A DNA stretch of 64,000 bases from JL08 sp039969355 (GCA_039969355.1 JBDVOA010000012.1:62001-126000), one strand, 5' to 3'. Counted from the first letter of the stretch, positions 16,007 through 25,524 are shown. The notes: generated by a model from the sequence alone, not told the origin. Translations and numbers: made by a program.

Positions 16007-19000
16007 ATGCCGAAGAGAACCGACATCAAGTCGATCATGATCATCGGAGCCGGACCTATTGTCATCGGACAGGCCTGTGAATTTGATTACTCGGGCGCTC
16101 AGGCTTGCAAAGCACTACGCGAAGAAGGTTATCGCGTCATCCTGGTCAACTCTAACCCGGCCACGATCATGACTGACCCTGGGATGGCCGATGCAACCTA
16201 TATTGAGCCGATCACCCCCGAAATCGTCGCCAAGATCATCGAAAAGGAACGCCCAGACGCCCTTTTGCCGACAATGGGCGGGCAAACCGGCTTGAATACA
16301 TCATTGGCCGTCGAAGAGATGGGCGTACTTGCCAAATATGATGTTGAGATGATTGGCGCCAAACGGGAAGCCATCGAGATGGCAGAAGATCGTAAGCTTT
16401 TTCGCGAAGCGATGGATCGGCTCGGCATCGAAAATCCCAAAGCAACGATTGTCACAGCGCCAAAGGATGACGTCGGCAAAAAGGATCTTGCAGCCGGGGT
16501 GCGCATCGCGCTTGATTCATTGGACGAGATCGGTCTGCCCGCCATTATCCGCCCCGCCTTTACCATGGGCGGCTCGGGCGGCGGCGTGGCATACAACCGC
16601 GAAGACTACGAATTTTTCTGCCGTTCAGGCATGGACGCATCTCCGGTTGGCCAAATATTGGTGGATGAATCCCTTCTGGGATGGAAAGAATATGAGATGG
16701 AAGTTGTGCGTGACACTGCCGACAACGCCATCATCGTCTGTTCCATCGAGAATGTTGACCCGATGGGTGTACACACCGGCGATAGCATTACTGTCGCCCC
16801 TGCCCTGACGCTGACCGACAAGGAATACCAGATCATGCGCAACGGCTCGATCGCCGTACTGCGTGAAATTGGCGTCGAGACCGGTGGGTCAAACGTGCAG
16901 TGGGCAATCAACCCGGTCGACGGGCGAATGGTCGTGATCGAAATGAACCCGCGCGTTTCGCGTTCCTCTGCGCTTGCCTCCAAGGCAACGGGCTTTCCGA
17001 TTGCAAAGATCGCCGCCAAACTGGCCGTCGGCTATACGCTGGACGAATTGGATAATGACATTACCAAAGTCACACCTGCTTCCTTTGAGCCCACTATTGA
17101 CTATGTAGTCACTAAAATTCCCCGCTTCGCGTTTGAGAAATTCCCCGGCTCCGAGCCATCGCTGACCACCGCGATGAAATCGGTCGGTGAGGCAATGGCG
17201 ATCGGTCGCACCATTCACGAATCCCTGCAAAAAGCGCTGGCATCACTGGAAACCGGTCTCACGGGTTTTGATGAGATCGAAATACCGGGCGCGCCTGACA
17301 AAGCCGCCATCGTCCAAGCACTTAGCAATCAAAGCCCGGAGCGCATTCGTATCATAGCGCAAGCCATGCGGCTCGGTCTGTCAGACGATGACATCTTTGG
17401 TGTAACAATGTTTGACCCCTGGTTTCTTGCGCGCATCCGAGAAATCATCGAGATAGAAGAGGAGGTCCGCGCAAACGGGATTCCGGACACTGAAGACGAG
17501 CTGCGTCAACTTAAGATGATGGGCTTTTCGGATGCTCGCATTGCAATCTTGACGGGCCGGCATGAATCAGAAGTACGCCACGCCCGCCAAAACCTTGGGG
17601 TCGTCGCCTGCTTTAAACGCATCGACACCTGTGCCGCTGAGTTCGAGGCACAAACTCCTTACATGTACTCAACCTATGAGGCACCGGTTTTTGGCGAAGT
17701 CGAATGCGAAGCGCGCGCCTCGGATCGTAAGAAGGTTGTTATTCTGGGTGGCGGGCCAAACCGGATTGGCCAAGGGATCGAGTTCGATTACTGTTGTGTG
17801 CACGCCTGCTATGCGCTGACAGACGCAGGTTATGAAACCATCATGATCAACTGCAATCCCGAAACAGTCTCTACCGACTATGACACCTCCGACCGGCTTT
17901 ATTTCGAACCCCTCACGCTTGAACATGTCTTGGAAATACTGCGGGTAGAACAAGAGAACGGAAGCCTGCACGGCGTCATCGTTCAGTTTGGCGGCCAGAC
18001 GCCTCTGAAACTCGCCAACGCATTGCAGAACGAAGGTATTCCGATTCTTGGTACGACGCCCGATGCCATCGATCTGGCCGAAGATCGCGAACGGTTCCAA
18101 CAGTTGGTTCAGGGCCTTGGCCTAAAGCAACCGCACAACGGCATCGCGTCTACGGATGCAGAGGCCTTTGAGATTGCAAAAGAGATCGGATTTCCACTGG
18201 TCATTCGCCCGTCCTATGTTCTTGGCGGGCGAGCCATGGAAATCGTGCGCGATCAGGCCCAACTGGAGCGGTATATTTCAAAAGCTGTGGTGGTATCCGG
18301 AGAAAGTCCCGTTTTGCTTGATGGTTACCTCTCAGGTGCAGTTGAATGTGACGTCGATGCGATCTGTGATGGAACAGAAGTGCATGTAGCCGGTATCATG
18401 CAGCACATCGAAGAGGCTGGCGTGCACTCAGGTGATTCTGCCTGCTCGCTTCCACCCTACTCACTTTCGCCAAACATCATTGCCGAGTTACACAAACAGA
18501 CCAGTGCATTGGCCCATGCGCTAAATGTTGTTGGTCTTATGAATATTCAATTCGCTGTAAAAGATGGCGAGGTGTACTTGATCGAGGTGAACCCCCGCGC
18601 ATCACGTACCGTGCCATTTGTCGCAAAAGCTACAGACAGTGCAATCGCCTCAATCGCCGCGCGTATCATGGCGGGGGAAAAGCTCTCGAACTTTCCACAC
18701 CGCGCTCCTTACAAGGCTGACGCAGGCTATGATGAGACGCTCCCCCTTGGCGATCCACTCACGTTGGCAGACCCGAATATGCCATGGTTTTCGGTCAAGG
18801 AAGCCGTTTTGCCATTTGCTCGATTCCCCGGCGTTGACACTATCCTTGGCCCGGAAATGCGTTCGACAGGCGAAGTCATGGGCTGGGATCGTGACTTTCC
18901 GCGTGCTTTCCTAAAAGCACAAATGGGCGCCGGCATGGTCCTCCCGACATCAGGCTGTGCGTTCCTTTCGATCAAAGACGCTGACAAGACCGCAGAGATG

Positions 19001-19339
19001 CTAGAAGCTGCGCGAATCTTGATTGGACTTGGCTTTTCGCTCGTCGCCACGCGCGGTACACAAAGCTGGCTCAATGATCACAGCGTACTGTGCGACGTGG
19101 TTAACAAAGTTTACGAAGGTCACCCCAACGTGGTGGACATGATGAAAGACGGCGAAGTGCAGTTGGTTATGAACTCAACCGAAGATGCACGGGCAGTCGA
19201 GGATTCCAAATCCCTTCGCTCGGTCGCGCTTTATGACAAGATCCCATACTTCACAACTGCCGCAGGGTCACACGCCGCCGCGTTGGCGATCCGGGCGCAG
19301 GCTGACGGGGATGTCGGCGTAAAGAGCCTGCAAGGGTAA
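16007..19339 (+). CDS. carB: carbamoyl-phosphate synthase large subunit
   Basis: CarB makes carbamoyl phosphate from bicarbonate, ammonia (from CarA) and two ATP, feeding arginine and pyrimidine synthesis. The 1110-residue protein shows the duplicated synthetase: IIGAGPIVIGQACEFDYSG at the start and ILGGGPNRIGQGIEFDYCC at about residue 577. Two ATP-grasp domains span about 130-340 and 700-890, and the MGS-like allosteric domain starts at about 960. The oligomerisation part between the halves is complete. carA is not in the window. Confidence 0.98.
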   Translation: MPKRTDIKSIMIIGAGPIVIGQACEFDYSGAQACKALREEGYRVILVNSNPATIMTDPGMADATYIEPITPEIVAKIIEKERPDALLPTMGGQTGLNTSLAVEEMGVLAKYDVEMIGAKREAIEMAEDRKLFREAMDRLGIENPKATIVTAPKDDVGKKDLAAGVRIALDSLDEIGLPAIIRPAFTMGGSGGGVAYNREDYEFFCRSGMDASPVGQILVDESLLGWKEYEMEVVRDTADNAIIVCSIENVDPMGVHTGDSITVAPALTLTDKEYQIMRNGSIAVLREIGVETGGSNVQWAINPVDGRMVVIEMNPRVSRSSALASKATGFPIAKIAAKLAVGYTLDELDNDITKVTPASFEPTIDYVVTKIPRFAFEKFPGSEPSLTTAMKSVGEAMAIGRTIHESLQKALASLETGLTGFDEIEIPGAPDKAAIVQALSNQSPERIRIIAQAMRLGLSDDDIFGVTMFDPWFLARIREIIEIEEEVRANGIPDTEDELRQLKMMGFSDARIAILTGRHESEVRHARQNLGVVACFKRIDTCAAEFEAQTPYMYSTYEAPVFGEVECEARASDRKKVVILGGGPNRIGQGIEFDYCCVHACYALTDAGYETIMINCNPETVSTDYDTSDRLYFEPLTLEHVLEILRVEQENGSLHGVIVQFGGQTPLKLANALQNEGIPILGTTPDAIDLAEDRERFQQLVQGLGLKQPHNGIASTDAEAFEIAKEIGFPLVIRPSYVLGGRAMEIVRDQAQLERYISKAVVVSGESPVLLDGYLSGAVECDVDAICDGTEVHVAGIMQHIEEAGVHSGDSACSLPPYSLSPNIIAELHKQTSALAHALNVVGLMNIQFAVKDGEVYLIEVNPRASRTVPFVAKATDSAIASIAARIMAGEKLSNFPHRAPYKADAGYDETLPLGDPLTLADPNMPWFSVKEAVLPFARFPGVDTILGPEMRSTGEVMGWDRDFPRAFLKAQMGAGMVLPTSGCAFLSIKDADKTAEMLEAARILIGLGFSLVATRGTQSWLNDHSVLCDVVNKVYEGHPNVVDMMKDGEVQLVMNSTEDARAVEDSKSLRSVALYDKIPYFTTAAGSHAAALAIRAQADGDVGVKSLQG

Positions 19340-19496
19340 GTTACCGACCACCAACCGGCTTAATCTATCGACAGATCTTCACGAAGCTGAACATTAACAG
19401 AAATTGTCGCCAGGCGATTTCGCGATTTGAATGCCATGAACCGGTCAATGGCGACGGTGAACCGGATATAAATCTTAGTTTCTTTCTTGGCTGATC

Positions 19497-19784
19497 TTAG
19501 AGTAAAGATCCGTTCGTTGGGGAACAGAACTCAGAGAAATTATTCAGACCAACGCCAACCACAGCACTATTCTGGTTATTAGCGTTTCTAACTGATATTG
19601 AATTTTCCTCAATCGCCAGATTTCCTGCAATCGCGAGGCATCTGTTGGTCTTCGCTGCAGAGAATTCAACAGCAGCGGATATTACCCCTGCAGTCATCAC
19701 ACTCATGCCTATGATGCCTGCGGTCAGGACAACAAATTCGATGCTCATTGCGCCTGTAGTGTCAGAATGGAAACGACCCATCAT
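19497..19784 (-). CDS. small pilin/TadE-like membrane protein
   Basis: Starting at ATG 19784 (or 19781) gives about 95 residues. A short polar N-terminus (FHSDTTGAMSIEF) is followed by a single hydrophobic helix (VVLTAGIIGMSVMTAGVISAA) and a polar tail with two cysteines. The pattern of an acidic or glycine-rich patch, an SIEF or VDWV-type element and VVLTA is common in Flp-pilin- and TadE-like proteins of Rhodobacteraceae. No tad/cpa assembly genes are adjacent, so any pilus role depends on machinery elsewhere. The frame is open further upstream to 19973, but that extension does not look like protein. Start uncertain. Confidence 0.6.
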   Translation of the reverse strand: MMGRFHSDTTGAMSIEFVVLTAGIIGMSVMTAGVISAAVEFSAAKTNRCLAIAGNLAIEENSISVRNANNQNSAVVGVGLNNFSEFCSPTNGSLL

Positions 19785-20223
19785 CCTGGACAGGCGATGG
19801 CCCAAGACTCTATCGCGAGGGCGTAGTGTCCGGCACCTATTGGCGCACGAACCGAATAATCTGGTCTTGGAATATCTTTGATCCGCAAATTCACTCACAA
19901 TTTTCACCTCGCTGGTCTCGATCATTGATTTCAGGCACCAAAAGTTTCTCGACCCGGTTACGCGTTTCACCATCCCGAACGAACTGATGGCCGCACGTAA
20001 GAGTTACATTGAATTGTATTAAAGAAGCGCTAAGCCAGATCAGGAGCGCCGCCCCCGACTTTTCGTGGTCCAGATATTAAATGCCGCGTCTTGCACCAAA
20101 TGACGCTTGGCAAATTACGATTTATAATTGATGCGGCCGCTGATACGCAAAATCCCGCCCATGATTGCCCTTTGGTTCAAACTCTGTGCTATATTCATCC
20201 TATTAACGCCAAAGGAGATTGCC
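19785..20223. other. 439-base region without a recognised gene
   Basis: Apart from the candidate promoter at 20100-20128 and the lipoprotein leader, I see no gene, repeat or RNA. The open frame on the minus strand up to 19973 is probably a non-coding extension of the pilin-like gene. Confidence 0.5.
20100..20128 (+). promoter_or_regulatory. candidate sigma-70 promoter of the lipoprotein gene
   Basis: A perfect TATAAT lies at 20123-20128, with ATGACG (4 of 6 to TTGACA) 17 bases upstream at 20100-20105. Transcription would start near 20135 and leave a leader of about 89 bases before ATG 20224. Confidence 0.5.
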
Positions 20224-20514
20224 ATGCGCCCGATTTTGACCCTTCCTGTCGTCGCTCTGATCGCCGCGTGTGCGCCAAAGCCGACGCCGGTCACGGGAGG
20301 CCTGCCGTTTTTTGGCGACGGATATCGCTTCAAAGGAGATGCCTGTTTGCGTGTCGGCGAAGATAACTACACAAATCAGTTTTTGGATGACTCGGCCGAT
20401 TTGGTGGGCTGCCCTGAAGGTCTTGAAAATCTGGGTGTTTTTGTCATCGACTACAATGCTGTAGAAGTCGCCCGCCGCGATGGCTACGTGTTGTATTCTG
20501 TGCCGCGCCGGTAA
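20224..20514 (+). CDS. small outer-membrane/periplasmic lipoprotein, 96 aa
   Basis: ATG 20224 follows AAGGAGATTGCC, a strong ribosome binding site. The N-terminus MRPILTLPVVALIAAC ends in a lipobox (IAAC, Cys at about residue 16), so the mature protein starts with a lipid-modified cysteine. The remaining roughly 80 residues are globular with two further cysteines (DACLRVG and LVGCPEG) that could form a disulfide. The C-terminus is VLYSVPRR. Function unknown. The small size resembles periplasmic binding or inhibitor-type lipoproteins, but no family is recognised. Confidence 0.8.
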   Translation: MRPILTLPVVALIAACAPKPTPVTGGLPFFGDGYRFKGDACLRVGEDNYTNQFLDDSADLVGCPEGLENLGVFVIDYNAVEVARRDGYVLYSVPRR

Positions 20515-20626
20515 ATCTGAGGCCCACAGACGGCAGAGTGGCTGCCACGAAGCCAGCCAATGGCGCGATCATTGATAAGTTAAGTAATGTGAATTCGTGT
20601 TAACCGGTTTCGCGGAAGGCTGAGCT

Positions 20627-21085
20627 TTAGCCGCTTTCTTCTTCCAAATGAAGCTTCATATCGATCAGAACCTGCTGCAAGATAGAGGTTTCCTTCAGCA
20701 ACCGTTTTGCTTCATTGATGGTAATTACGCCGTCTTCGATCGATTGTTGATACTCGCCCATCAGCATGGCAAATCGCTGACTCAAAGCAATCACATCGCT
20801 GTTCACCCCACCTTTGCGGTCGTCGTTGGGCCGTCTGTCGTCATAGGAAAGGCTGATCCCTCTTAACTCGGCAAGTGCTGAGGTCACATGTGGATAGGCG
20901 GCGGCCTCTTCGAGTAGGGCAACAGCATCGACCGGCATGAACCGGTCAATATGTTCGGGGTTGTCGGAATAATACCTTCCCAGCGTTGCCTTGGATTTCC
21001 CTGTCAGCGTGCAGGCGGGTTCGATACCGACGTCCTTGACCAGCGTCTCGGTATGCTTCTTCAGATAGCTGCCAATACCGGCCAT
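20627..21085 (-). CDS. HTH-like hypothetical protein
   Basis: The start at ATG 21085 (152 residues) is chosen because GGGGA lies 7 bases upstream. ATGs at 21121 and 21151 are also in frame but have no visible ribosome binding site. The N-terminal half contains a helix-turn-helix-like stretch (ACTLTGKSKATLGRYYS, about residues 23-40), followed by VDAVALLEEAA. The C-terminal half is a charged helical region. The order of an HTH followed by a coiled helix resembles small phage-type regulators, but nothing else nearby is phage-like. It is divergent from tdk. A DNA-binding role is inference. Confidence 0.65.
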   Translation of the reverse strand: MAGIGSYLKKHTETLVKDVGIEPACTLTGKSKATLGRYYSDNPEHIDRFMPVDAVALLEEAAAYPHVTSALAELRGISLSYDDRRPNDDRKGGVNSDVIALSQRFAMLMGEYQQSIEDGVITINEAKRLLKETSILQQVLIDMKLHLEEESG

Positions 21086-21235
21086 ATAATCATCCCCGTT
21101 CGCGATCTTCTTGACGACCATATGCGGTGAAAGACCGCGGTCAATTCCCATTAATCGGTTTAAACGGGAATGTCATTTACAAACCACCAACTGCGCTCTC
21201 TTGCCCGCCCCGACGCTGCGTCGTAACTAATGCCC

Positions 21236-21814
21236 ATGGCAAAGCTGTACTTTCACTATTCCACTATGAACGCCGGAAAATCGACGGTGTTACTACAGGC
21301 GGCGCACAATTACCGTGAACGAGGCATGGACACTTACCTGCTTACCGCTCAGTTTGATAAGAGAGCGGGCGAGGGACGAATAGCGTCGCGCATCGGTATA
21401 GGCGAAGATGCAGATACATTCGCGCCGCAAGACGATTTATTTGGCAAGATCAAACACCGTATTGCTATGGGTCCGATCTCTTGTGTGTTTGTAGACGAAG
21501 CCCAATTTCTGGAGCCCGATCAGGTTTGGCAATTGGCCCGAGCTGTAGACGACTTGAATGTACCTGTCATGTGCTATGGCCTACGTGTTGATTTCCTAGG
21601 GGCGTTGTTCCCCGGCTCGGCAACATTGCTCGCCATAGCCGATGAAATGCGCGAGGTCCGCACAATCTGCCATTGTGGGCGCAAAGCGACCATGGTGATC
21701 CGCAAGGATGCCGATGGTCGCGTGATGACCGATGGTGCTCAGATGCAGATTGGTGGGAACGAAACATACATCTCACTGTGTCGACGCCACTGGCGCGAGG
21801 CCGTCGAACCATAG
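21236..21814 (+). CDS. tdk: thymidine kinase
   Basis: Type II thymidine kinase phosphorylates thymidine for salvage into dTTP. The 192-residue protein starts AKLYFHYSTMNAGKST, with the P-loop MNAGKST near residue 11. It has the DEAQF magnesium and nucleotide motif at about residue 87. The C-terminal zinc site is formed by Cys residues in TICHCGRKA and SLCRRHW. The ATG at 21236 matches the family N-terminus better than the one at 21230. No clear Shine-Dalgarno sequence is present. Confidence 0.95.
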   Translation: MAKLYFHYSTMNAGKSTVLLQAAHNYRERGMDTYLLTAQFDKRAGEGRIASRIGIGEDADTFAPQDDLFGKIKHRIAMGPISCVFVDEAQFLEPDQVWQLARAVDDLNVPVMCYGLRVDFLGALFPGSATLLAIADEMREVRTICHCGRKATMVIRKDADGRVMTDGAQMQIGGNETYISLCRRHWREAVEP

Positions 21815-21823
21815 CTCGCAGTG

Positions 21824-22777
21824 TCACACCGCGTTTGGCAATGAGAGCCCTGCATCAAATGCCAAAAGGTTGTCTACCGCCATGAGCCCCATCGCGGTTC
21901 GCACCTCCAATGCTGCTGTTCCCAAGTGAGGTAACAAGACAACATTCTGTAACGCGATCAGGGAAGCTGGAACCCGAGGCTCGAATTCATATACATCAAG
22001 ACCAGCTCCTGCGATCTCGCCATCTTCCAGAGCAGCAATAAGAGCTACTTCGTCTACCACATCCCCACGTGCAATGTTGATAAGATGCCCTGACGGTTTC
22101 ATAGAACTCAGAACTTTTGCGTCGATAATATGATGGGTTGCTGCTCCGGCGGGAACGGCCGCAACCAGAATGTCAACTTGCCCTGCCATATCGCCGAGGT
22201 TCTCTACTTTTTGTGTAGGGAAACTTATGTCCTTGGCCGATCTGTTGAAGTATTTTACGGCCATGCCAAAACCAAAGTGACAGCGCTTGGCAATCGCTTG
22301 CCCAATCCGGCCCATTCCTACGATGCCAACGGTCTTGCCCGACAGATGCATTCCAAGCATTTGCGTTGGGTGCCAGCCTTTCCACTGCCCCGAGCGGACC
22401 AGCCGCTCACCTTCCCCCACCCGTCTCGCAGACATTAGCATAAGCGTCATTGCGATATCTGCAGTGGCGTCAGTAACTGCTCCGGGGGTGTTGGTCACAG
22501 CAATACCCGCAGATTTGGCAGCCGAAATATCCAGATGGTTGTACCCCACACCAAAATTAGCCAAAATCTTGCAGCGGGGCCGCGCCACATCTTCAAAGAC
22601 CTCTGCCGAGAATAAGTCGCCAAGCGTGGGCAACACCGCATCAAAATCTGTCAATGCGTGACGCAAGGCCTGCGGCGACAGGGGCGTTGTTTCCAAACGC
22701 GACGTCACATCAAACTTTGCCACCAATGCATCAAGAACAGGCTGAGGCAAAGGTCGCGTAACAAGAAGCTTTTTCAA
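21824..22777 (-). CDS. D-isomer-specific 2-hydroxyacid dehydrogenase (glyoxylate/hydroxypyruvate reductase type)
   Basis: This 317-residue enzyme has the two-domain fold of NAD(P)-dependent D-2-hydroxyacid dehydrogenases. The Rossmann motif GIVGMGRIGQAIAKR begins near residue 149. Catalytic residues sit in NIARGDVVDE (Arg, about residue 234), GAGLDVYEFEP (Glu, about 263) and LLPHLGTA (His, about 282). It probably reduces glyoxylate or hydroxypyruvate, judging by similarity. Its start overlaps the csaA stop by four bases (ATGA), so it is the last gene of the YbjN-proC-csaA operon. Confidence 0.93.
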   Translation of the reverse strand: MKKLLVTRPLPQPVLDALVAKFDVTSRLETTPLSPQALRHALTDFDAVLPTLGDLFSAEVFEDVARPRCKILANFGVGYNHLDISAAKSAGIAVTNTPGAVTDATADIAMTLMLMSARRVGEGERLVRSGQWKGWHPTQMLGMHLSGKTVGIVGMGRIGQAIAKRCHFGFGMAVKYFNRSAKDISFPTQKVENLGDMAGQVDILVAAVPAGAATHHIIDAKVLSSMKPSGHLINIARGDVVDEVALIAALEDGEIAGAGLDVYEFEPRVPASLIALQNVVLLPHLGTAALEVRTAMGLMAVDNLLAFDAGLSLPNAV

Positions 22778-23112
22778 TGCAGCCGCCCTCCTTCGGGAAC
22801 ATCTTTGTCCGGGCCGACCAAAACGATCTCGCCACTTTCATCCGGTAGCCCCAAAACCAGGACTTCGGAACGGACCGGGCCGATCTGACGCGGAGGGAAG
22901 TTCACGACCGCAAGAACCTGTTTTCCTACCAGTTCTTCGACTTTGTAATGTTTGGTTATCTGGGCTGAGCTTTTCCGAACACCAATCTCTGCACCAAAAT
23001 CAACCGACAATTTGATCGCGGGTTTACGAGCTTCGGGAAACGGTTCTGCTTTGACGATCCGACCGACGCGAACATCCACTTCTAAAAAGTCTTCGAATGC
23101 AATTTCAGCCAT
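22774..23112 (-). CDS. csaA: CsaA-type tRNA-binding domain protein
   Basis: Starting at ATG 23112, after GGAGTTGTCAA, gives 112 residues. The whole protein is a single OB-fold tRNA-binding domain: FLEVDVRVGRIVKAEPFPEARKPA, GVRKSSAQIT and the closing VNFPPRQIGPVRSEVLVLG. CsaA dimers bind tRNA and have been linked to protein export and chaperone activity. The gene overlaps proC by 8 bases on one side and the hydroxyacid dehydrogenase by 4 on the other. Confidence 0.92.
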   Translation of the reverse strand: MAEIAFEDFLEVDVRVGRIVKAEPFPEARKPAIKLSVDFGAEIGVRKSSAQITKHYKVEELVGKQVLAVVNFPPRQIGPVRSEVLVLGLPDESGEIVLVGPDKDVPEGGRLH

Positions 23113-23920
23113 TTGACAACTCCTTTGATCTGTCTGTCGCTGCCTTAACGGCGCGAGCCAAGAGCGCAGGAAAACCGCAGTCTTCATCCATCAGCACTTT
23201 AAGGGCAGCATGAGTAGTTCCGTTCGGGCTTGTCACGTTTTTTCTTAATTCAGAAGGCGTCTCTTGTGCTGTTTCCGCAAGTTCTCCTGCCCCGGCCACC
23301 GTTGCCTTGGCCAACTGCATTGCAAGGTCTTGGGGCAGGCCCTGCGCGACACCTCCCGCCGCGAGCGTTTCAATTAAATGGAAAACATAGGCCGGGCCTG
23401 ATCCGCTGACGCCAGTGACTGCGTCAATCTGCCCTTCGTTCTGTAGTCTGACAGTCTGACCAATTGCCTGCAGCAAGTGCTCTGCCATGTCCATTTGCTC
23501 GTCTGCCGCACATCTGTTTCCGACCAATGCAGTAATACCTTTTCCAATGGCCGCTGGCGTGTTTGGCATCGCTCGAATGATCGGTGTCTTCTCCCCCAGG
23601 ATCTGTTCGAAAAACGAAATTGGCGTGCCAGCAGCGACCGAAATGAACAAAGTTTCTCCGTCGCCCATGGGCGTGAGCACCGGCAATGCCTCGGTCATCA
23701 TTTGTGGTTTCACAGCGATCAGAACGATTGCCGGTGCGGCAGGAAAATCGGTATTGATATGAACGCCCTGGGCGCGCAACCAGTCGGAAGGATAAGGATC
23801 ACGAACCGTAACCGACTTGGCCGGCAATCCTTCTGCGAGCCAGCCCGCCAGCATCGCGGATCCCATCTTGCCGCACCCCAGCAGAACCAATCCCCGTTCC
23901 GCGACATTTTTCATATCCAA
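23105..23920 (-). CDS. proC: pyrroline-5-carboxylate reductase
   Basis: ProC reduces 1-pyrroline-5-carboxylate to proline, the last step of proline synthesis. The 271-residue protein has the N-terminal NAD(P)-binding motif LLGCGKMGSAML. It then shows RAMPNTPAAIGKG, the ProC signature GVSGSGPAYVFHLIETLAAGG, and VTSPNGTTHAAL near the C-terminus. It follows the YbjN gene by 43 bases and overlaps csaA. Confidence 0.96.
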   Translation of the reverse strand: MDMKNVAERGLVLLGCGKMGSAMLAGWLAEGLPAKSVTVRDPYPSDWLRAQGVHINTDFPAAPAIVLIAVKPQMMTEALPVLTPMGDGETLFISVAAGTPISFFEQILGEKTPIIRAMPNTPAAIGKGITALVGNRCAADEQMDMAEHLLQAIGQTVRLQNEGQIDAVTGVSGSGPAYVFHLIETLAAGGVAQGLPQDLAMQLAKATVAGAGELAETAQETPSELRKNVTSPNGTTHAALKVLMDEDCGFPALLARAVKAATDRSKELSNG

Positions 23921-23963
23921 AATGAAATCCCCCCTTTTCCCGGCACCGGTTCAGGGGGAAGTC

Positions 23964-24464
23964 TTACGCGCGGCCATAAGCCTCTGCAATGGCGACCTGC
24001 ATGGCCTGTTTTGCGCTTTGATTGCCCCAAACAACCAATTGTACTGCGGGGTAATAACGCTCTGCGCTCATCACTGCGGCATTGATCATCGTGTCGATCT
24101 GATCTGGCCCTGCGACCTGACCACCGGACAGCACTAGCCCATAGCGGTAAACCATCAACTTTTGTTCGCGCCAGTAGGTGAACGACCCGGCCCAACATTG
24201 ATCGTTCACCGAATTTAGAAGTTCATATAGCTCCATCAACTTTTCTTCCGGTGGCTCCATTTCGAAGGTACACACCAGCCGCAAAGTTTCATCATAGCTC
24301 GACCAAGCCAATGTGATCGAATACGTACGCCATTGCGCTTCGACCGCCATCGCAATCTGGTCATCGCCAATACGATCAAAATCCCAGTCGTGATGTTCAG
24401 CCAAATGTTCAACTATGTCTATCGGGTGAAGGTCTTCTTCCAGATACTGCTCGGAAAGGGCCAT
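23964..24464 (-). CDS. YbjN domain-containing protein
   Basis: This 166-residue acidic protein matches the YbjN family, which shares a fold with type III secretion chaperones and is linked to stress tolerance and motility in enterobacteria. Features are IDIVEHLAEHHDWDFDR at the N-terminus, then IAMAVEAQWRTYSITLAWSS and the central EPPEEKLMELYELLN. ATG 24464 is preceded by AGAGGTGGTACC. It is the first gene of the four-gene group ending with the hydroxyacid dehydrogenase. The molecular role is unknown. Confidence 0.88.
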   Translation of the reverse strand: MALSEQYLEEDLHPIDIVEHLAEHHDWDFDRIGDDQIAMAVEAQWRTYSITLAWSSYDETLRLVCTFEMEPPEEKLMELYELLNSVNDQCWAGSFTYWREQKLMVYRYGLVLSGGQVAGPDQIDTMINAAVMSAERYYPAVQLVVWGNQSAKQAMQVAIAEAYGRA

Positions 24465-24757
24465 GGTACCACCTCTTTTTTCGCCGTTAGCGACATGGGG
24501 CGGCAGCGCCCCAAGCGCTAGGTGCCTGCTCTACGGGCCGGGGCGAGCCCCCGATCCCATACAATATATGGTGGAGCGTCTGGACTCATCTGGCAACCCC
24601 CATTTTTGGGGGAGGCCGCAATAAGTTGTGGATAGATAAACACCGCACCCCAAATCTGGCTGCGCCCAACTTGTCGTTATCGCCAAGCAGAATTCAACGA
24701 CGCACCGCTTTTTCGACCGTGGACTGCACAATTCTTCTCGGGACATAGCAAAGCTAT
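24465..24757. other. 293-base intergenic region with hairpins
   Basis: It contains two short GC-rich stems: GGGGCG/CGCCCC near 24495-24510 and CCCCC/GGGGG at 24597-24612, with a 6-base loop. No gene or known RNA was recognised. It separates the SRAP gene from the YbjN operon on the same strand and should hold the latter's promoter. Confidence 0.4.
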
Positions 24758-25423
24758 TTAGTCCTTGAGTATCCCGATGCCTTCTCGAACGATCTGCATT
24801 TCTTCTGCCGGGTAAGGCCGCACAAGGCCCATTGCATCTTCTGGTGAGCCTGTCAGCCAAGTCTCATAGTCAGCCGGATCAAGTATTACCACCATCCGCG
24901 TTGGGTGCACTTGGCGCACAATATCGTTGGCCGTGGTGGTAACAACCGTATGTGTTAGACCTGTGCTATCGAGAAGTGACAGTTCGGCGGACATTGGCCG
25001 CCACAGACCTGCCATGGCGAATGGTGGTCTTGGTTCGCTGCCTTTCAGAGCAAACCAAACGTCAGTGGCGGGATTGCGTCCCTTAGCCTCCCGAAAACTT
25101 GACGCGGGAATTAGGCAGCGACGATGGATGAAGCTTTCTTTCCACAGACCTTTAACGGCGACGGTTTCACCCCGAGCATTATTGTAAGCCTTGGGTTTGA
25201 GTTCCTTGCCGGTTTTCCCACTGATGTTTCTAGTCAGAAACCCCCAGTTCATCTCGGTCAACTCGCGCTGTCCATCCAGATCAAGGCGAACGACTGGCGC
25301 CGGATACTTCGGCCAAACAGCGGAACGGGGCTCAGCATTTCCGATTTTGGAGCGCTCGGGTTCGACGTCAAAGAGTTGGCGCATAGCCTCGGCGGCCGTT
25401 GTACTCGAATAAAGATTACACAC
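24758..25423 (-). CDS. SOS response-associated peptidase (SRAP, YedK/HMCES family)
   Basis: SRAP proteins trap abasic sites in single-stranded DNA by forming a thiazolidine crosslink through Cys2. The start is placed at GTG 25423 so that Cys is residue 2 (CNLYSS), as the chemistry requires. The ATG eight codons upstream would bury it. Other active-site parts are present: NNARGE (Asn at about 82), SFREAKG (Glu at about 112) and VHPTRM (His at about 173). 221 residues is family length. No LexA box was found upstream, so SOS control is not evident. Confidence 0.93.
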   Translation of the reverse strand: MCNLYSSTTAAEAMRQLFDVEPERSKIGNAEPRSAVWPKYPAPVVRLDLDGQRELTEMNWGFLTRNISGKTGKELKPKAYNNARGETVAVKGLWKESFIHRRCLIPASSFREAKGRNPATDVWFALKGSEPRPPFAMAGLWRPMSAELSLLDSTGLTHTVVTTTANDIVRQVHPTRMVVILDPADYETWLTGSPEDAMGLVRPYPAEEMQIVREGIGILKD

Positions 25424-25524
25424 GGTCAGATCTTGTAGATAATCCAAACGAATTCAAATCGCGCCCTTCCAGTGCCTCTTTTACGGAACTGTAGAAAAAT
25501 GGGCACAAAGAAAAAATCCTTTGA

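Noticed and set aside
20627..21085. Prophage remnant suggested by the HTH-like protein
   Set aside because: No integrase, att repeats or other phage genes are present around it.
24465..24757. GC-rich hairpins near YbjN considered as tmRNA, SRP RNA or 6S RNA
   Set aside because: No tag-peptide codons, no conserved SRP loop sequences and no 6S-like bulge could be found.
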